Assembly: GCA_022845895.1 (NCBI GenBank)
Contig: AP025573.1
Span: 2,390,501 to 2,454,500, forward strand
Direction: 5' to 3'
Length of the DNA: 64,000 nucleotides
Source: Lachnospiraceae bacterium
Lineage (GTDB): Bacteria > Bacillota > Clostridia > Lachnospirales > Lachnospiraceae
Under the pieces are notes generated by a model. It did no database searches and was not told the origin of the DNA. It was given only the letters and a program-made list of their open reading frames with translations. Position 1 is the first letter of the stretch; the number at the start of each line of letters is the position of its first letter. The translations under genes were made by a program, and so were the position numbers. Below are positions 25,127 through 32,506 of this stretch, in pieces.

Positions 25127-26110
25127 ATGCAAACTGTTTCGAGATACTTCACCAGACCGAACGCAAAGACAATCTTCGTCATGTTTCTGCTCATCTCATG
25201 TGCAGCCCTGGCATTGCCGCAGTATGCCTATGCGTTCGGAATCGACGACGTTACCAACTGGCTGAAGGACACCATCCTCAAGCCATGGATCGAGACCATG
25301 CTGAACTCGGGCAGCTCCATGCTCTCCGCAGTTGGAACGGACAACCTCCTAACGGGAAGCTTCGGATCCCTCTTCTCCTCCGGCACCAGCAAAGATGCCG
25401 TGTGGGGTGTGATCAACAAAGTGCATCAAACGCTCGTCGTGCCCGTTGGTCACAGCATCCTTGCAGCTGCGGTCCTGGTGCAGCTTGTGAAGATCTCCCA
25501 GAAGGTCGATGCCAACGCAACCCTTCCAACCGTCAAGGAGATCTTCATCCTCGTGGTCTTCTTCGTTGTGTTCACCTACATGATCAACCACGGTCCCCAG
25601 ATCTGCCAAGGCCTCTACGATGCGATTAACGACATCACCAAGGGAATCACCAGCTCACAGAAGATGGAGGGAGAGATAAAGCTCGGCAACACCGACAATG
25701 CCGACGTTGCGGTAATGCTGCTCTGCGCGATCACCGCATTGTTCATCTTCTGCACTTCGATGCTCGCAGCTGTCGTTGCCTACGTCATGGCAGCTGCACG
25801 AGCCCTTCAGCTCTACGTCATGGCCGTCTTCTCTCCCATCCCGTTTGCGTTACTCGGTTTCGAGGAGACCCGCAATATGGGCATCAACTACATAAAGGTT
25901 TTCGCGTCGGTATGTCTTGCCGGCGCCATCCTCGCGTTCCTTATCGCGATCTTCCCGATTCTCTACAAGCAGCTTGTAGGATCCGGCGCCCTCCTTGGAG
26001 AGAGTGGGCTGGATGCCAGTGTTCTCATCAAGTCGCTTGCCATCCCGATCCTCGCCATCCTCGGTATGGTGAAGTCCGGGTCCTGGGCTCGCGATATTCT
26101 TGGCGGTTAA
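25127..26110 (+). CDS. TrbL/VirB6-like polytopic channel protein
   Basis: A 327-residue protein with a signal-like N-terminal segment ending near AYA (residue 36), an amphipathic region (IDDVTNWLKDTILKPWIETML) and about six transmembrane helices (for example AAVLVQLVKIS, IFILVVFFVVFTYMI, VAVMLLCAITALFIFCTSMLAAVV, AGAILAFLIAIFPILY). This matches the TrbL/VirB6-type conjugal proteins of Tn1549-like ICEs. AAAGGAGG start site, 15 bases after the preceding gene. Confidence 0.75.
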   Translation: MQTVSRYFTRPNAKTIFVMFLLISCAALALPQYAYAFGIDDVTNWLKDTILKPWIETMLNSGSSMLSAVGTDNLLTGSFGSLFSSGTSKDAVWGVINKVHQTLVVPVGHSILAAAVLVQLVKISQKVDANATLPTVKEIFILVVFFVVFTYMINHGPQICQGLYDAINDITKGITSSQKMEGEIKLGNTDNADVAVMLLCAITALFIFCTSMLAAVVAYVMAAARALQLYVMAVFSPIPFALLGFEETRNMGINYIKVFASVCLAGAILAFLIAIFPILYKQLVGSGALLGESGLDASVLIKSLAIPILAILGMVKSGSWARDILGG

Positions 26111-26125
26111 GCGGAGGTGTCGGAT

Positions 26126-27175
26126 ATGGGCAATGAGTACGACAGCTTCGAGCCTCCTAAGAAGGCTGAGGAGCAGGAGAAATCGCCTTGGTGGAACGAG
26201 GTCGACGAGCAAGCGCCGGCACCAGGGATACCGGCTACTGCTTGGGATTCGGGCTACGGGCATGATTACTACGATGATGCCGACGGGGGCATCTCGCCTG
26301 GCAGGATCGTTGCCATCGTGATTGCAGTGTTGGCGGGGCTGCTCATCATCGGCGGCGGGGCCGCCTTTGCGCTTTCCCATCAGGGGGATGCGCAGGATGA
26401 GGAACCGGGCATCACCCAGGAAGACGAGGAGGCTGCCAAACAGGCTTCCATGGTGTACCTCACCGTTTACGCCGACGGGGCAGACGGCAACACCTCGCCT
26501 GTCAGCATATCCATCCTCAAAGGCGAGGATGGAGACGATACCGCCAAGGCGGTCAATGCGAAATGCAACGAGAGAACCGAAATCGGCGTGCTGGAGCCTG
26601 GGAAGTACCGGGTCCATGTGATGTCGGTTCCGTCGAACCAGGACGGCTCAACCTACCTCACTCCGCTCTTCGACATGACATTCGAGGTGGCAGGCGATGG
26701 GCAGGACATGGAACTTTCGGTCAACCTGGACAAGGCGGACAGTGGCTCGGAAGAGCAGACGGAGAACCAAGATACGGCTGCAGACCAGCAGCAAACGGAC
26801 GGTCAACCGACTGATGCCGCCGCTGCCAACACCAGTAACGACTCCGGCTCTTCTACTGCAACGCAAAGCGGATCGTCTGCCGCTCAGTCTCACCAGCATA
26901 ATTGGGTGGCGGTCACGGCCACAAAGCATCACGATGCGGTGTACCGAACCGTAAACCACGCGGCAGTTAAGGAAAGGCGCTGCATATGCAACAGCTGCAA
27001 CCAGGACATCACCGGCAACTTCGCGCAGCATAGGAACGCCTCAGGGCACAGCAAGTACCACTATGAGTACAAGGTGGTCAAGGAAGCTTACACGGAACGT
27101 GTGCTGGTGTCTGCGGCTTACGACGAAACGGTTACTACCGGATACCGATGCTCGGGCTGCGGCGCTACAAAATAG
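26126..27175 (+). CDS. Zinc-binding membrane protein with HHxAVY domain, paralogue 1
   Basis: A 349-residue protein. A cytosolic N-terminus is followed by one transmembrane helix (about 58-82), a beta-rich extracytoplasmic domain (about 110-210; TVYADGADGNTSPVSISILK), a Ser/Gln/Asp linker, and a C-terminal metal-binding domain (from about 255): HQHNWVAV, HHDAVYRTVNH, CICNSCNQD, CxxC-type end YRCSGCGATK, with AAYDETV between. Two paralogues with the same tail are at 54,485 and 60,241. Function unknown; the Cys/His pattern suggests two zinc sites outside the cell. The ATG was preferred over an in-frame GTG because GGAGG is optimally placed for it. Confidence 0.7.
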   Translation: MGNEYDSFEPPKKAEEQEKSPWWNEVDEQAPAPGIPATAWDSGYGHDYYDDADGGISPGRIVAIVIAVLAGLLIIGGGAAFALSHQGDAQDEEPGITQEDEEAAKQASMVYLTVYADGADGNTSPVSISILKGEDGDDTAKAVNAKCNERTEIGVLEPGKYRVHVMSVPSNQDGSTYLTPLFDMTFEVAGDGQDMELSVNLDKADSGSEEQTENQDTAADQQQTDGQPTDAAAANTSNDSGSSTATQSGSSAAQSHQHNWVAVTATKHHDAVYRTVNHAAVKERRCICNSCNQDITGNFAQHRNASGHSKYHYEYKVVKEAYTERVLVSAAYDETVTTGYRCSGCGATK

Positions 27176-27201
27176 GGAACAGGGAGTATCGGTGCATAGA
27201 A

Positions 27202-27231
27202 AAGCCGGAGGCGAAAGCCCCCGGCTTTTTT
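27202..27231 (+). terminator. Terminator of the transfer operon
   Basis: AAGCCGG-A-GGC / GCC-C-CCGGCTT stem with GAAA loop followed by a T-run. It closes the operon that starts at virD4. Confidence 0.85.
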
Positions 27232-27306
27232 GCTTTCGATACTCAAGCAATGCTGGTAGTGCTCAGCGACCTCAACACAGATGCTTGATGAAATAGCCTA
27301 TCTTCA

Positions 27307-27405
27307 GTTCAGCAACCTGTTAAGTCTTCCTGATTCAGCGAGCTTTAGGTGTTCCGTTTTGTCAAGCTCTCCATAGGCGTAGATTCCCGTTCTGATCACG
27401 GTATA
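27307..27405 (-). ncRNA. Tracr-like structured RNA, copy D (single-guide-like fusion)
   Basis: On the minus strand an extended -10 (TGCTAAGAT, 27,418-27,410) precedes an RNA with the same order as copies A-C: hairpin 1 (CCGT/ACGG), the conserved GGGAATCTACGCCTATGGA block, stem 2 (GAGCTT/AAGCTC) and then CGCTGAATCAGGAAGACTT. Instead of a separate array, the RNA runs straight into AACAGGTTGCTGAAC, the 3' end of the CRISPR-like repeat, so anti-repeat and repeat are fused in one molecule. The bases that follow (27,306 leftward, starting TGAAGATAGG) would be the guide. Stem changes relative to copies A and B are compensatory. Confidence 0.6.
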
Positions 27406-27446
27406 TGTATATCTTAGCATAGGCTCATCGAAACACCATCACCTTC

Positions 27447-27614
27447 GTTCAGCGACCATGGCGTTTGAGGTGCTTTCAAAGCGCTACTCAAAGACAGATA
27501 TCCCCTGGTGCTGTTCAGCAACCATGGCAGATCGGGCGGTTCTCAAACGCTGGCCAAGGCTGGCAAACTGCCATTCCGGTTCAGCAACCATGGCAGATCG
27601 GGCGGTTCTCAAAC
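27447..27614 (-). CRISPR. Cas-less CRISPR-like mini-array A (three 36-bp repeats, two 30-bp spacers)
   Basis: Repeats at 27,447-27,482, 27,513-27,548 and 27,579-27,614 have an exact 66-base period, with two different 30-base spacers. The second and third repeats are identical over 36 bases; the first is degenerate, as leader-distal repeats usually are, which sets the transcription direction to minus. On that strand the repeat begins GTTTGAGAACCGCCCG and ends CATGGTTGCTGAAC, with an internal AACC/GGTT dyad. Copy A of the tracr-like RNA lies upstream on the same strand. No cas gene is in the window. Family type cannot be assigned with confidence. Confidence 0.75.
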
Positions 27615-27667
27615 CTGTAGGTGTGGATATGCCGTTTGATCTGGGCATTCCTATTTCAAAGAACTGC

Positions 27668-27768
27668 AAAATCTGCCAGGTCTTCTTGTTTCTGCGACCC
27701 GCCCGGTCGTTTTTTCGATCGGGCTCTCGGATCTCCGCAAGCGTATATTCCCGCCCCGACGGCGGTAT
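27668..27768 (-). ncRNA. Tracr-like structured RNA, copy A (leader of array A)
   Basis: An extended -10 TGCTATAAT (minus strand, 27,782-27,775) with a possible TTGCAA -35 box 18 bases upstream starts an RNA with hairpin 1 (CCGCC/GGCGG), the conserved GGGAATATACGCTTGCGGA block, stem 2 (GATCC/GGGTC) and a 3' anti-repeat CAAGAAGACCTGGCAGAT. AGACC-[A/T]-GGCAGAT can pair with AUCUGCC-A-UGGUU of the repeat with one bulge. 53 bases later the first repeat starts. Stem 2 differs in sequence from copies B-D but keeps pairing, which argues for a selected RNA structure. Confidence 0.65.
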
Positions 27769-27836
27769 GGATCCATTATAGCAAGAGGCTTTGTCAGGTT
27801 GCAATCTCGGCAGAGAGATAGAAATTAATTCAGGAA

Positions 27837-28088
27837 ATGAGTGAATTGCTCGACAACCGCGAGGAGAACAGCCGCGACATCTCGTATACCGTGACCTTGG
27901 AAGACGGCACCGAGATCTATCAGTCGGAGATCATCAAGCCCGGTAACGGAATCGAATCGCCCAAGCTCTCCCAGCACCTCGAACCAGGGACCTACAGCAT
28001 CATCGCCACTGCTCAGGGGTACGATGCTGAGAGCCATAACGCAGCCGGCGGAACTGTCGCTGCTCAGTCAACACTGGTAGTCAAGTAA
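27837..28088 (+). CDS. Small beta-rich protein, possible 5'-truncated remnant
   Basis: An 83-residue protein without signal peptide: SYTVTLEDGTEIYQSEIIKPGN then LEPGTYSIIATAQGYDAES. The pattern resembles the extracytoplasmic beta domain of the zinc-binding membrane proteins at 26,126 and 60,241 (LEPGKYRVHVMSV there), but the membrane anchor and zinc domain are missing. It begins right after the promoter of the tracr-like RNA A, so the front of a larger gene may have been lost when that locus arrived. Ribosome site weak (CAGGAA). Confidence 0.4.
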   Translation: MSELLDNREENSRDISYTVTLEDGTEIYQSEIIKPGNGIESPKLSQHLEPGTYSIIATAQGYDAESHNAAGGTVAAQSTLVVK

Positions 28089-28100
28089 AGGAGAATCATC

Positions 28101-28727
28101 ATGACTATCGCACAATCCATCAAGCAGGGCGCAGCACGCTACGCAGCATCCGCCCTCATCGCAGCCGGTCTCATCGCCGGCGGTGCAGCCGCAGTGGCAG
28201 CAAACCCTGCCGATGCTTTCGCACTGAGCCCTTCCACCGTCGCTGGTCAGATGTCCGACGGTTCCGGCAACACCGCTTCCACTGCCGTTTGGCTGCAGGC
28301 TGACACTGACAAGCTGATTGTCGCCGCCCCCACCCAGATCAACATGATCGTGCAGGCAGACGGCACGATGACCGGCCCTTCCGCTGCTGCAACCCAGATC
28401 AAGAACGGATCTGCCTTCGGCATCCACGTTTCCAAGATCCAGACCACTGCCAAGAACAGCTTCGCGCTTGAGTCCACCGCCAAGGCGAACGACTCCGCAA
28501 GCGTCACCATCACTCCCGGCGCAGGCACCGCCGTCAACCTCGCCGACACCCTCTCCGGCATGGCAATCACCTCCGGCACCGACTGGAACATGGCAAAGGT
28601 AGGCGCAACTGGCGCTGACATCAACCTGGCAACCGTCGGCAAGCTGTCCAACATCACCAAAGACCTCGCCGCAAACCAGCAGTTCGCCCAGATCGACTGG
28701 ACTTTCGCAGCCGGCAACACGAAGTAG
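28101..28727 (+). CDS. Secreted protein of unknown function
   Basis: A 208-residue protein with a clear signal peptide (positively charged start, hydrophobic ALIAAGLIAGGAAAVA, Ala-rich cleavage region near 35-42) and a Thr/Ala/Ser-rich extracellular domain without Cys and without an LPxTG-type anchor. AAAGGAG site. It is the first of three adjacent secreted/surface genes after the transfer operon. A mating-pair surface role is a guess from context. Confidence 0.65.
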   Translation: MTIAQSIKQGAARYAASALIAAGLIAGGAAAVAANPADAFALSPSTVAGQMSDGSGNTASTAVWLQADTDKLIVAAPTQINMIVQADGTMTGPSAAATQIKNGSAFGIHVSKIQTTAKNSFALESTAKANDSASVTITPGAGTAVNLADTLSGMAITSGTDWNMAKVGATGADINLATVGKLSNITKDLAANQQFAQIDWTFAAGNTK

Positions 28728-28796
28728 GATCGACAACAACCGATTTCCAGCAATGGGAGCACTGCGCTCCCATTGCCTGCATTGAAGGGATTGGCT

Positions 28797-29369
28797 ATGA
28801 ACATAGCTTTCAAGAAGACCATGCCGTTTGCACTTGCAGCGGCTATCGCTGTGTCCGGGGGCTCTTTAGCGCTCGTTCCCGGCACTGCCATGGCTGACAC
28901 GCAAGGCTCGACCGTACTCAGCCTGAGGGCTGTGGACAATCCTTTCAATGCAGGCGCAGACCAAAGGTTCACCATCAACGAGGGTGAGGAACTCACGCTC
29001 AGCGGGGACATCACCGGCGGGTTCGGGGACGTCACGTACCGTTGGTACGTCTCCTCGGACGGCGGGAAGCATTGGGACCTCGTTGAGGAAGCTCATGGAA
29101 CCTCGCTCGACCTGAAGAACATGAAGGTCGGCGAGTACATCTACCGGCTCGTTGCATCCGATATGTACAGCAACACCGCCCATCAGGACTTCTATGTGAC
29201 TGTGAAGGGCAACGGGATTGCGGATTCCGTGGCTGAGGCGGTCTCCAATGCGGTGAAGACCGGGGACTCGCTTCCGATTGCCGGGATTGCAGGCATCGCA
29301 GTCGTTGCTGCGGGGGCTGCCGGAGTTGCAGCCAAGAAGCGCCGTGAGGGCAAGGAGGACGCACGATGA
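28797..29369 (+). CDS. Surface protein with Ig-like domain and C-terminal membrane anchor
   Basis: A 190-residue protein with a signal peptide (TMPFALAAAIAVSGGSLALVPGTAMA), an Ig-like domain (EGEELTLSGDITGGFGDVTY, RWYVSSDGGKHWDL), and a C-terminal KTGDSLPIAGIAGIAVVAAG helix ending AAKKRREGKEDAR. NAVKTGD followed by a hydrophobic helix and positive tail resembles a sortase signal (LPxTGD-like) but lacks the LP; anchoring could also be by the helix. ATG chosen because GAAGGG precedes it. Overlaps the next gene by four bases. Confidence 0.65.
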   Translation: MNIAFKKTMPFALAAAIAVSGGSLALVPGTAMADTQGSTVLSLRAVDNPFNAGADQRFTINEGEELTLSGDITGGFGDVTYRWYVSSDGGKHWDLVEEAHGTSLDLKNMKVGEYIYRLVASDMYSNTAHQDFYVTVKGNGIADSVAEAVSNAVKTGDSLPIAGIAGIAVVAAGAAGVAAKKRREGKEDAR

Positions 29370-32062
29370 TAAGCGCATCCAAGACACTCAAGAAGAACCT
29401 GTCCATCGCGGTTGCGACGGTTTTCCTCGCTGTGGCTGCCTTCGCTTGCTGGGCAATCGAGCCTTCCAAGGCTTATGCGGATACCACGGACAGCCATCTC
29501 ACGGTGGCTTCCGAGGTGCATGTGCTGGTGGACAGTGAGGGAAACGTCACCATCCCCAATGCCACCGTGACCAACGACGGCACATGCGCTGCCTACATCA
29601 TGGGGTGCTCTTCCCCCGATGGGCTGGGCTGGACCTGCGATGCCGTGGGAAAGCGCATCGAGGTGGGTCAGAGCATCACTGCCACCTGGAGGTCTGCGGG
29701 ACCGGTGTCAGATGAGATCGCGGCGCAGCTGGGTGAGGAGCCCTACTATGCGGGCAACTTGACGTATACCTATACGGACGGCGATTTGAAGGGCACCGTC
29801 TCGCTCGACAACACCGATCCCACCGTCGGGGACACGATCACGGCAACCGTAACCGGTGCCAATGTGCCCGATGACAAGCTCACTTACCAGTGGGTCAAGG
29901 TGAAGGACGGCGTCGAGACCTCCATCGACGGAGCTACGGGTTCCACCTACACCGCAACCGACAACGATGCCGGGTACGAGCTCGTCTGCAAGGTGAGCTC
30001 CACCGACGACATCTGCCAGGGCACGATCTGCGGGGCTACCGGGGCTGTGAAGAAGATCCTGGCTTTCGCTGTGTACTCTGCCGACGACGGCTCGCTGAGC
30101 TTCTATAAGCGGGCGGAAGTGCCGAAGCAGGGCACGATGTACCTCGGAAAGAGGGCGACCGCCGTTTACACCGGCCTTGAGAACATGACCTCGGCACCCG
30201 GATGGATGCTCAACTACAGTAAAGACATCAAGACCGCGATAGTCTACGACGAGGGCATCTCGCCGACCGACACGGGATTTTGGTTCGCGGAGCTTCGCAA
30301 CATGAAGACGGCGGACGTCTCGAAGCTCGACATGTCGAAATGCAAGACGATAGGCTGCATGTTCACCAACTGCACCTCCCTTACCACGCTCGACCTCTCG
30401 GCTTGGGACACGCGTAGCCTTACGGACATGAACCAGGCTTTCCAAAACTGCACGTCGCTCACAAAGCTGAACGTCTCCGGGTGGGACGTCTCTAAGGTAA
30501 CGAACATGGACCTCGTCTTCTCCGAGGACAAGGCGCTCTCCTCACTCGACCTGTCGACCTGGGACAACTCGGCCGTAACTTCCATGAAGGACGTATTCTT
30601 CATGATGGACTCGTTGAACGAGGTCTCGCTGGGAAGCAAATTCAAATTCGTCGGGACAAGTCCGTTCCTGCCCGACCAGACGGGCCACGTGGCAGGGGCC
30701 GACGGCAAGTGGTACGACACCGACGGCAACGGCTATGCGCCTGCCGACATCCCGTCCAACAAAGCCATGACGTATTACGCAAGTAAGGATTTAGTGCCAG
30801 GGATTACTATTTCAGGCAACGCAGAAGTCGGTGAGACTTTAACGGCTACCGTAAATAATCTCTCTGAAGAGGAGATTACTGGCTATCAATGGTATACGGT
30901 AGATGATTCAAGTAACGAAACGGCCATTGCTAATGCAACCGCTCATACTTATACCGTTACTGCCAATGAGGTTGGTAAGAAAATCCTTTGTAAAGCATTC
31001 TATAAAAACGGCTCTGCAACAAAGAATGTAAAAACTACTCCTACAGATAACGTCACACCACAAAAAACCGCATTTGCTGTCTACTCTGCTGACGATAACA
31101 GTCTTAATTTCTACAAACGTACAAGTGTGCCCTCTGCTGGCGAGCAGTTCGAAGGCAAGACGGTTACGGCTGTTTACACGGGGCTCGAGACGAAAACTTA
31201 CAATTGGAATACTCAACCGTGGAGAGCCAGCAGAGACAACATCACAACGGCTACTGTCGTCGATGACGGCATTCGACCTAAAAGCACTGCATATTGGTTC
31301 TACTGCTGCAAGAACATGACGTCTTGTGATTTAAGTAAACTGGATATTTCCAAGGTGACCGATGCATCCTATATGTTCGACTTCTGCTCATCCATCACCA
31401 CGCTCGGCGACCTCTCCGGTTGGGATGTCTCCAAGGTGACCGATGCATCCTCTATGTTCAGCGGCTGCTCCTCCATCACCACGCTCGGCGACCTCTCCGG
31501 TTGGGATGTCTCAAGCCTCACCACCGCATCCTATATGTTCAGCGGCTGCTCATCCATCACCACACTCGGCGACCTCTCCGGTTGGGATGTCTCAAAGATG
31601 ACCAAGATGGGCGGCATGTTCAAAGGCTGCTCATCCATCACCACGCTCGGCGACCTCTCCGGTTGGGATGTCTCAAGCCTCAAATACGCACACTCTATGT
31701 TCACCAGCTGCTCAAACCTTATACTCGATTGCTCAAAATGGGATGTTTACAAAGTGCGCGGCCACAATGGTTTCAACACCAACGCCCCTGGCGTGATCCT
31801 TCCGTTGGCTTGGCAAGCCTCAAGCGACGAGGACGGTGAGGATTCCGCGATCGCCCCGCTTTGCGAAGAGCAGGGAAACAGGGATGCGTTGAGCGTTTCC
31901 GACGAGAACGGCAACGACAAGGATGCAAGCAAGACGGATGGCGAAACGTCTGCCGATAGTGAGACGGAGGGCAGCAACACGGCATCTGCTACTGACGAGG
32001 CAGGCGCAAAAGAAGAAGAGGCGTCTGGTGACATCGTGCAGGAAGAGCCCACCGCAGCTTGA
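29366..32062 (+). CDS. BspA-type surface protein with DUF285 repeats and Ig-like domains
   Basis: An 898-residue secreted protein: signal peptide (TVFLAVAAFACWAIEPSKAYA), Ig-like domain (TDPTVGDTITATVTGANVPD), then two copies of a module that starts FAVYSADD and is followed by DUF285 repeats with the MFxxCxSLTTLDLSxWD pattern. The second half contains four nearly identical 27-residue repeats (SSITTLGDLSGWDVS). The end is an acidic Ser/Glu tail with no anchor helix. DUF285/BspA-like proteins are adhesins in gut bacteria. The segment about 30,770-31,330 is clearly more AT-rich than the rest, so the gene is mosaic. Confidence 0.8.
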   Translation: MISASKTLKKNLSIAVATVFLAVAAFACWAIEPSKAYADTTDSHLTVASEVHVLVDSEGNVTIPNATVTNDGTCAAYIMGCSSPDGLGWTCDAVGKRIEVGQSITATWRSAGPVSDEIAAQLGEEPYYAGNLTYTYTDGDLKGTVSLDNTDPTVGDTITATVTGANVPDDKLTYQWVKVKDGVETSIDGATGSTYTATDNDAGYELVCKVSSTDDICQGTICGATGAVKKILAFAVYSADDGSLSFYKRAEVPKQGTMYLGKRATAVYTGLENMTSAPGWMLNYSKDIKTAIVYDEGISPTDTGFWFAELRNMKTADVSKLDMSKCKTIGCMFTNCTSLTTLDLSAWDTRSLTDMNQAFQNCTSLTKLNVSGWDVSKVTNMDLVFSEDKALSSLDLSTWDNSAVTSMKDVFFMMDSLNEVSLGSKFKFVGTSPFLPDQTGHVAGADGKWYDTDGNGYAPADIPSNKAMTYYASKDLVPGITISGNAEVGETLTATVNNLSEEEITGYQWYTVDDSSNETAIANATAHTYTVTANEVGKKILCKAFYKNGSATKNVKTTPTDNVTPQKTAFAVYSADDNSLNFYKRTSVPSAGEQFEGKTVTAVYTGLETKTYNWNTQPWRASRDNITTATVVDDGIRPKSTAYWFYCCKNMTSCDLSKLDISKVTDASYMFDFCSSITTLGDLSGWDVSKVTDASSMFSGCSSITTLGDLSGWDVSSLTTASYMFSGCSSITTLGDLSGWDVSKMTKMGGMFKGCSSITTLGDLSGWDVSSLKYAHSMFTSCSNLILDCSKWDVYKVRGHNGFNTNAPGVILPLAWQASSDEDGEDSAIAPLCEEQGNRDALSVSDENGNDKDASKTDGETSADSETEGSNTASATDEAGAKEEEASGDIVQEEPTAA
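31391..31690 (+). repeat. Four tandem 81-bp repeats inside the BspA-type gene
   Basis: The block TCCATCACCACGCTCGGCGA recurs at 31,391, 31,472, 31,553 and 31,634, an exact 81-base (27-residue) period. Units are nearly identical in DNA, so the array can expand or shrink by recombination and change the length of the adhesin. Confidence 0.85.
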
Positions 32063-32063
32063 T

Positions 32064-32122
32064 ATTCGCAATCGGATGCAAAAATGAGAAAGCCCAGAGG
32101 TGTTTGCCTCTGGGCTTTCTTG
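32064..32122 (+). terminator. TTCGCA dyad half plus intrinsic terminator
   Basis: Right after the adhesin stop codon lies TTCGCAATCGGATGCAAAA, a damaged copy of the TTCGCA-N6-TGCGAA palindrome, followed by AGAAAGCCCAGAGG / CCTCTGGGCTTTCTT, an intrinsic terminator. Confidence 0.7.
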
Positions 32123-32154
32123 GTTGTTGGGAGAGTTTGACGTATCTGGACGGA

Positions 32155-32215
32155 GTTCAGCAACCTGCACGGTTTTCCTGGTTCAACGAATGCAAGGCAC
32201 TCTCCCACTGCTTCG
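32155..32215 (-). ncRNA. Tracr-like RNA fragment, copy E (single-guide-like 3' part)
   Basis: On the minus strand, GGGAGAGTGCCTTGCATTCG forms stem 2 (GAGTG/CATTC with the expected position), followed by TTGAACCAGGAAAACCGTGC and AGGTTGCTGAAC. As in copy D, anti-repeat and repeat end are fused: AACC-GTGCA-GGTT closes a hairpin and CAG/CTG pair below a GAA/G internal loop. The following bases (32,154 leftward, TCCGTCCAGAT) would be a guide. The 5' half (hairpin 1 and promoter) is not recognisable, so expression is uncertain. Confidence 0.4.
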
Positions 32216-32400
32216 AAGGTTTCTGCTTAGGCTTTGGAGAAAGGGATTGTTGCCGTTGGGGGTTTTGGGTGGCTAACGCAATGGTTTTATGGTGTTGCAG
32301 CGTTGGGTTGCTGGGTTGTGAGGTTGTTGAAGCTCACGCACGGCAGCGCTTGCTAGCATCCCCCCTAGAGGGGAATGCGCTGCGCTTCCCACACCTCGCG

Positions 32401-32472
32401 GCTTGCTTTCCAGATGAGTTTGCCGTAATAGTGGCTGTAATTGGAAAGGTTTACCAGAGTTGCTGGTAGAAT
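32401..32472 (+). promoter_or_regulatory. Dyad promoter copy 2
   Basis: Contains TACCAG (32,452) and CTGGTA (32,463) around AGAGTTG-type centre, then TAGAATATGCATTAGCTT. About 50 bases upstream (GCTTGCTTTCCAGATGAGTT onward) are also shared with copies at 36,806 and 42,705. The next gene starts at 32,507. The interval 32,216-32,400 holds a repeated intergenic module also seen near 33,970, 36,590 and 42,490. Confidence 0.65.
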
Positions 32473-32506
32473 ATGCATTAGCTTACTAAATGAGGAGGGA
32501 TGCCGT

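Noticed and set aside
27447-27614. Simple tandem duplication instead of a CRISPR-like array
   Set aside because: The 30-base intervals are unrelated to each other while the 36-base repeats are conserved, and an independent locus with the same 36/30 spacing exists at 34,612.
28068-28739. Long antisense frames over secreted and surface protein genes (also 49,309-50,877, 50,959-53,166 and 53,170-54,354, minus)
   Set aside because: These are mirror frames caused by high GC and repeated codons in the real plus-strand genes; none has a ribosome site or a protein-like domain.
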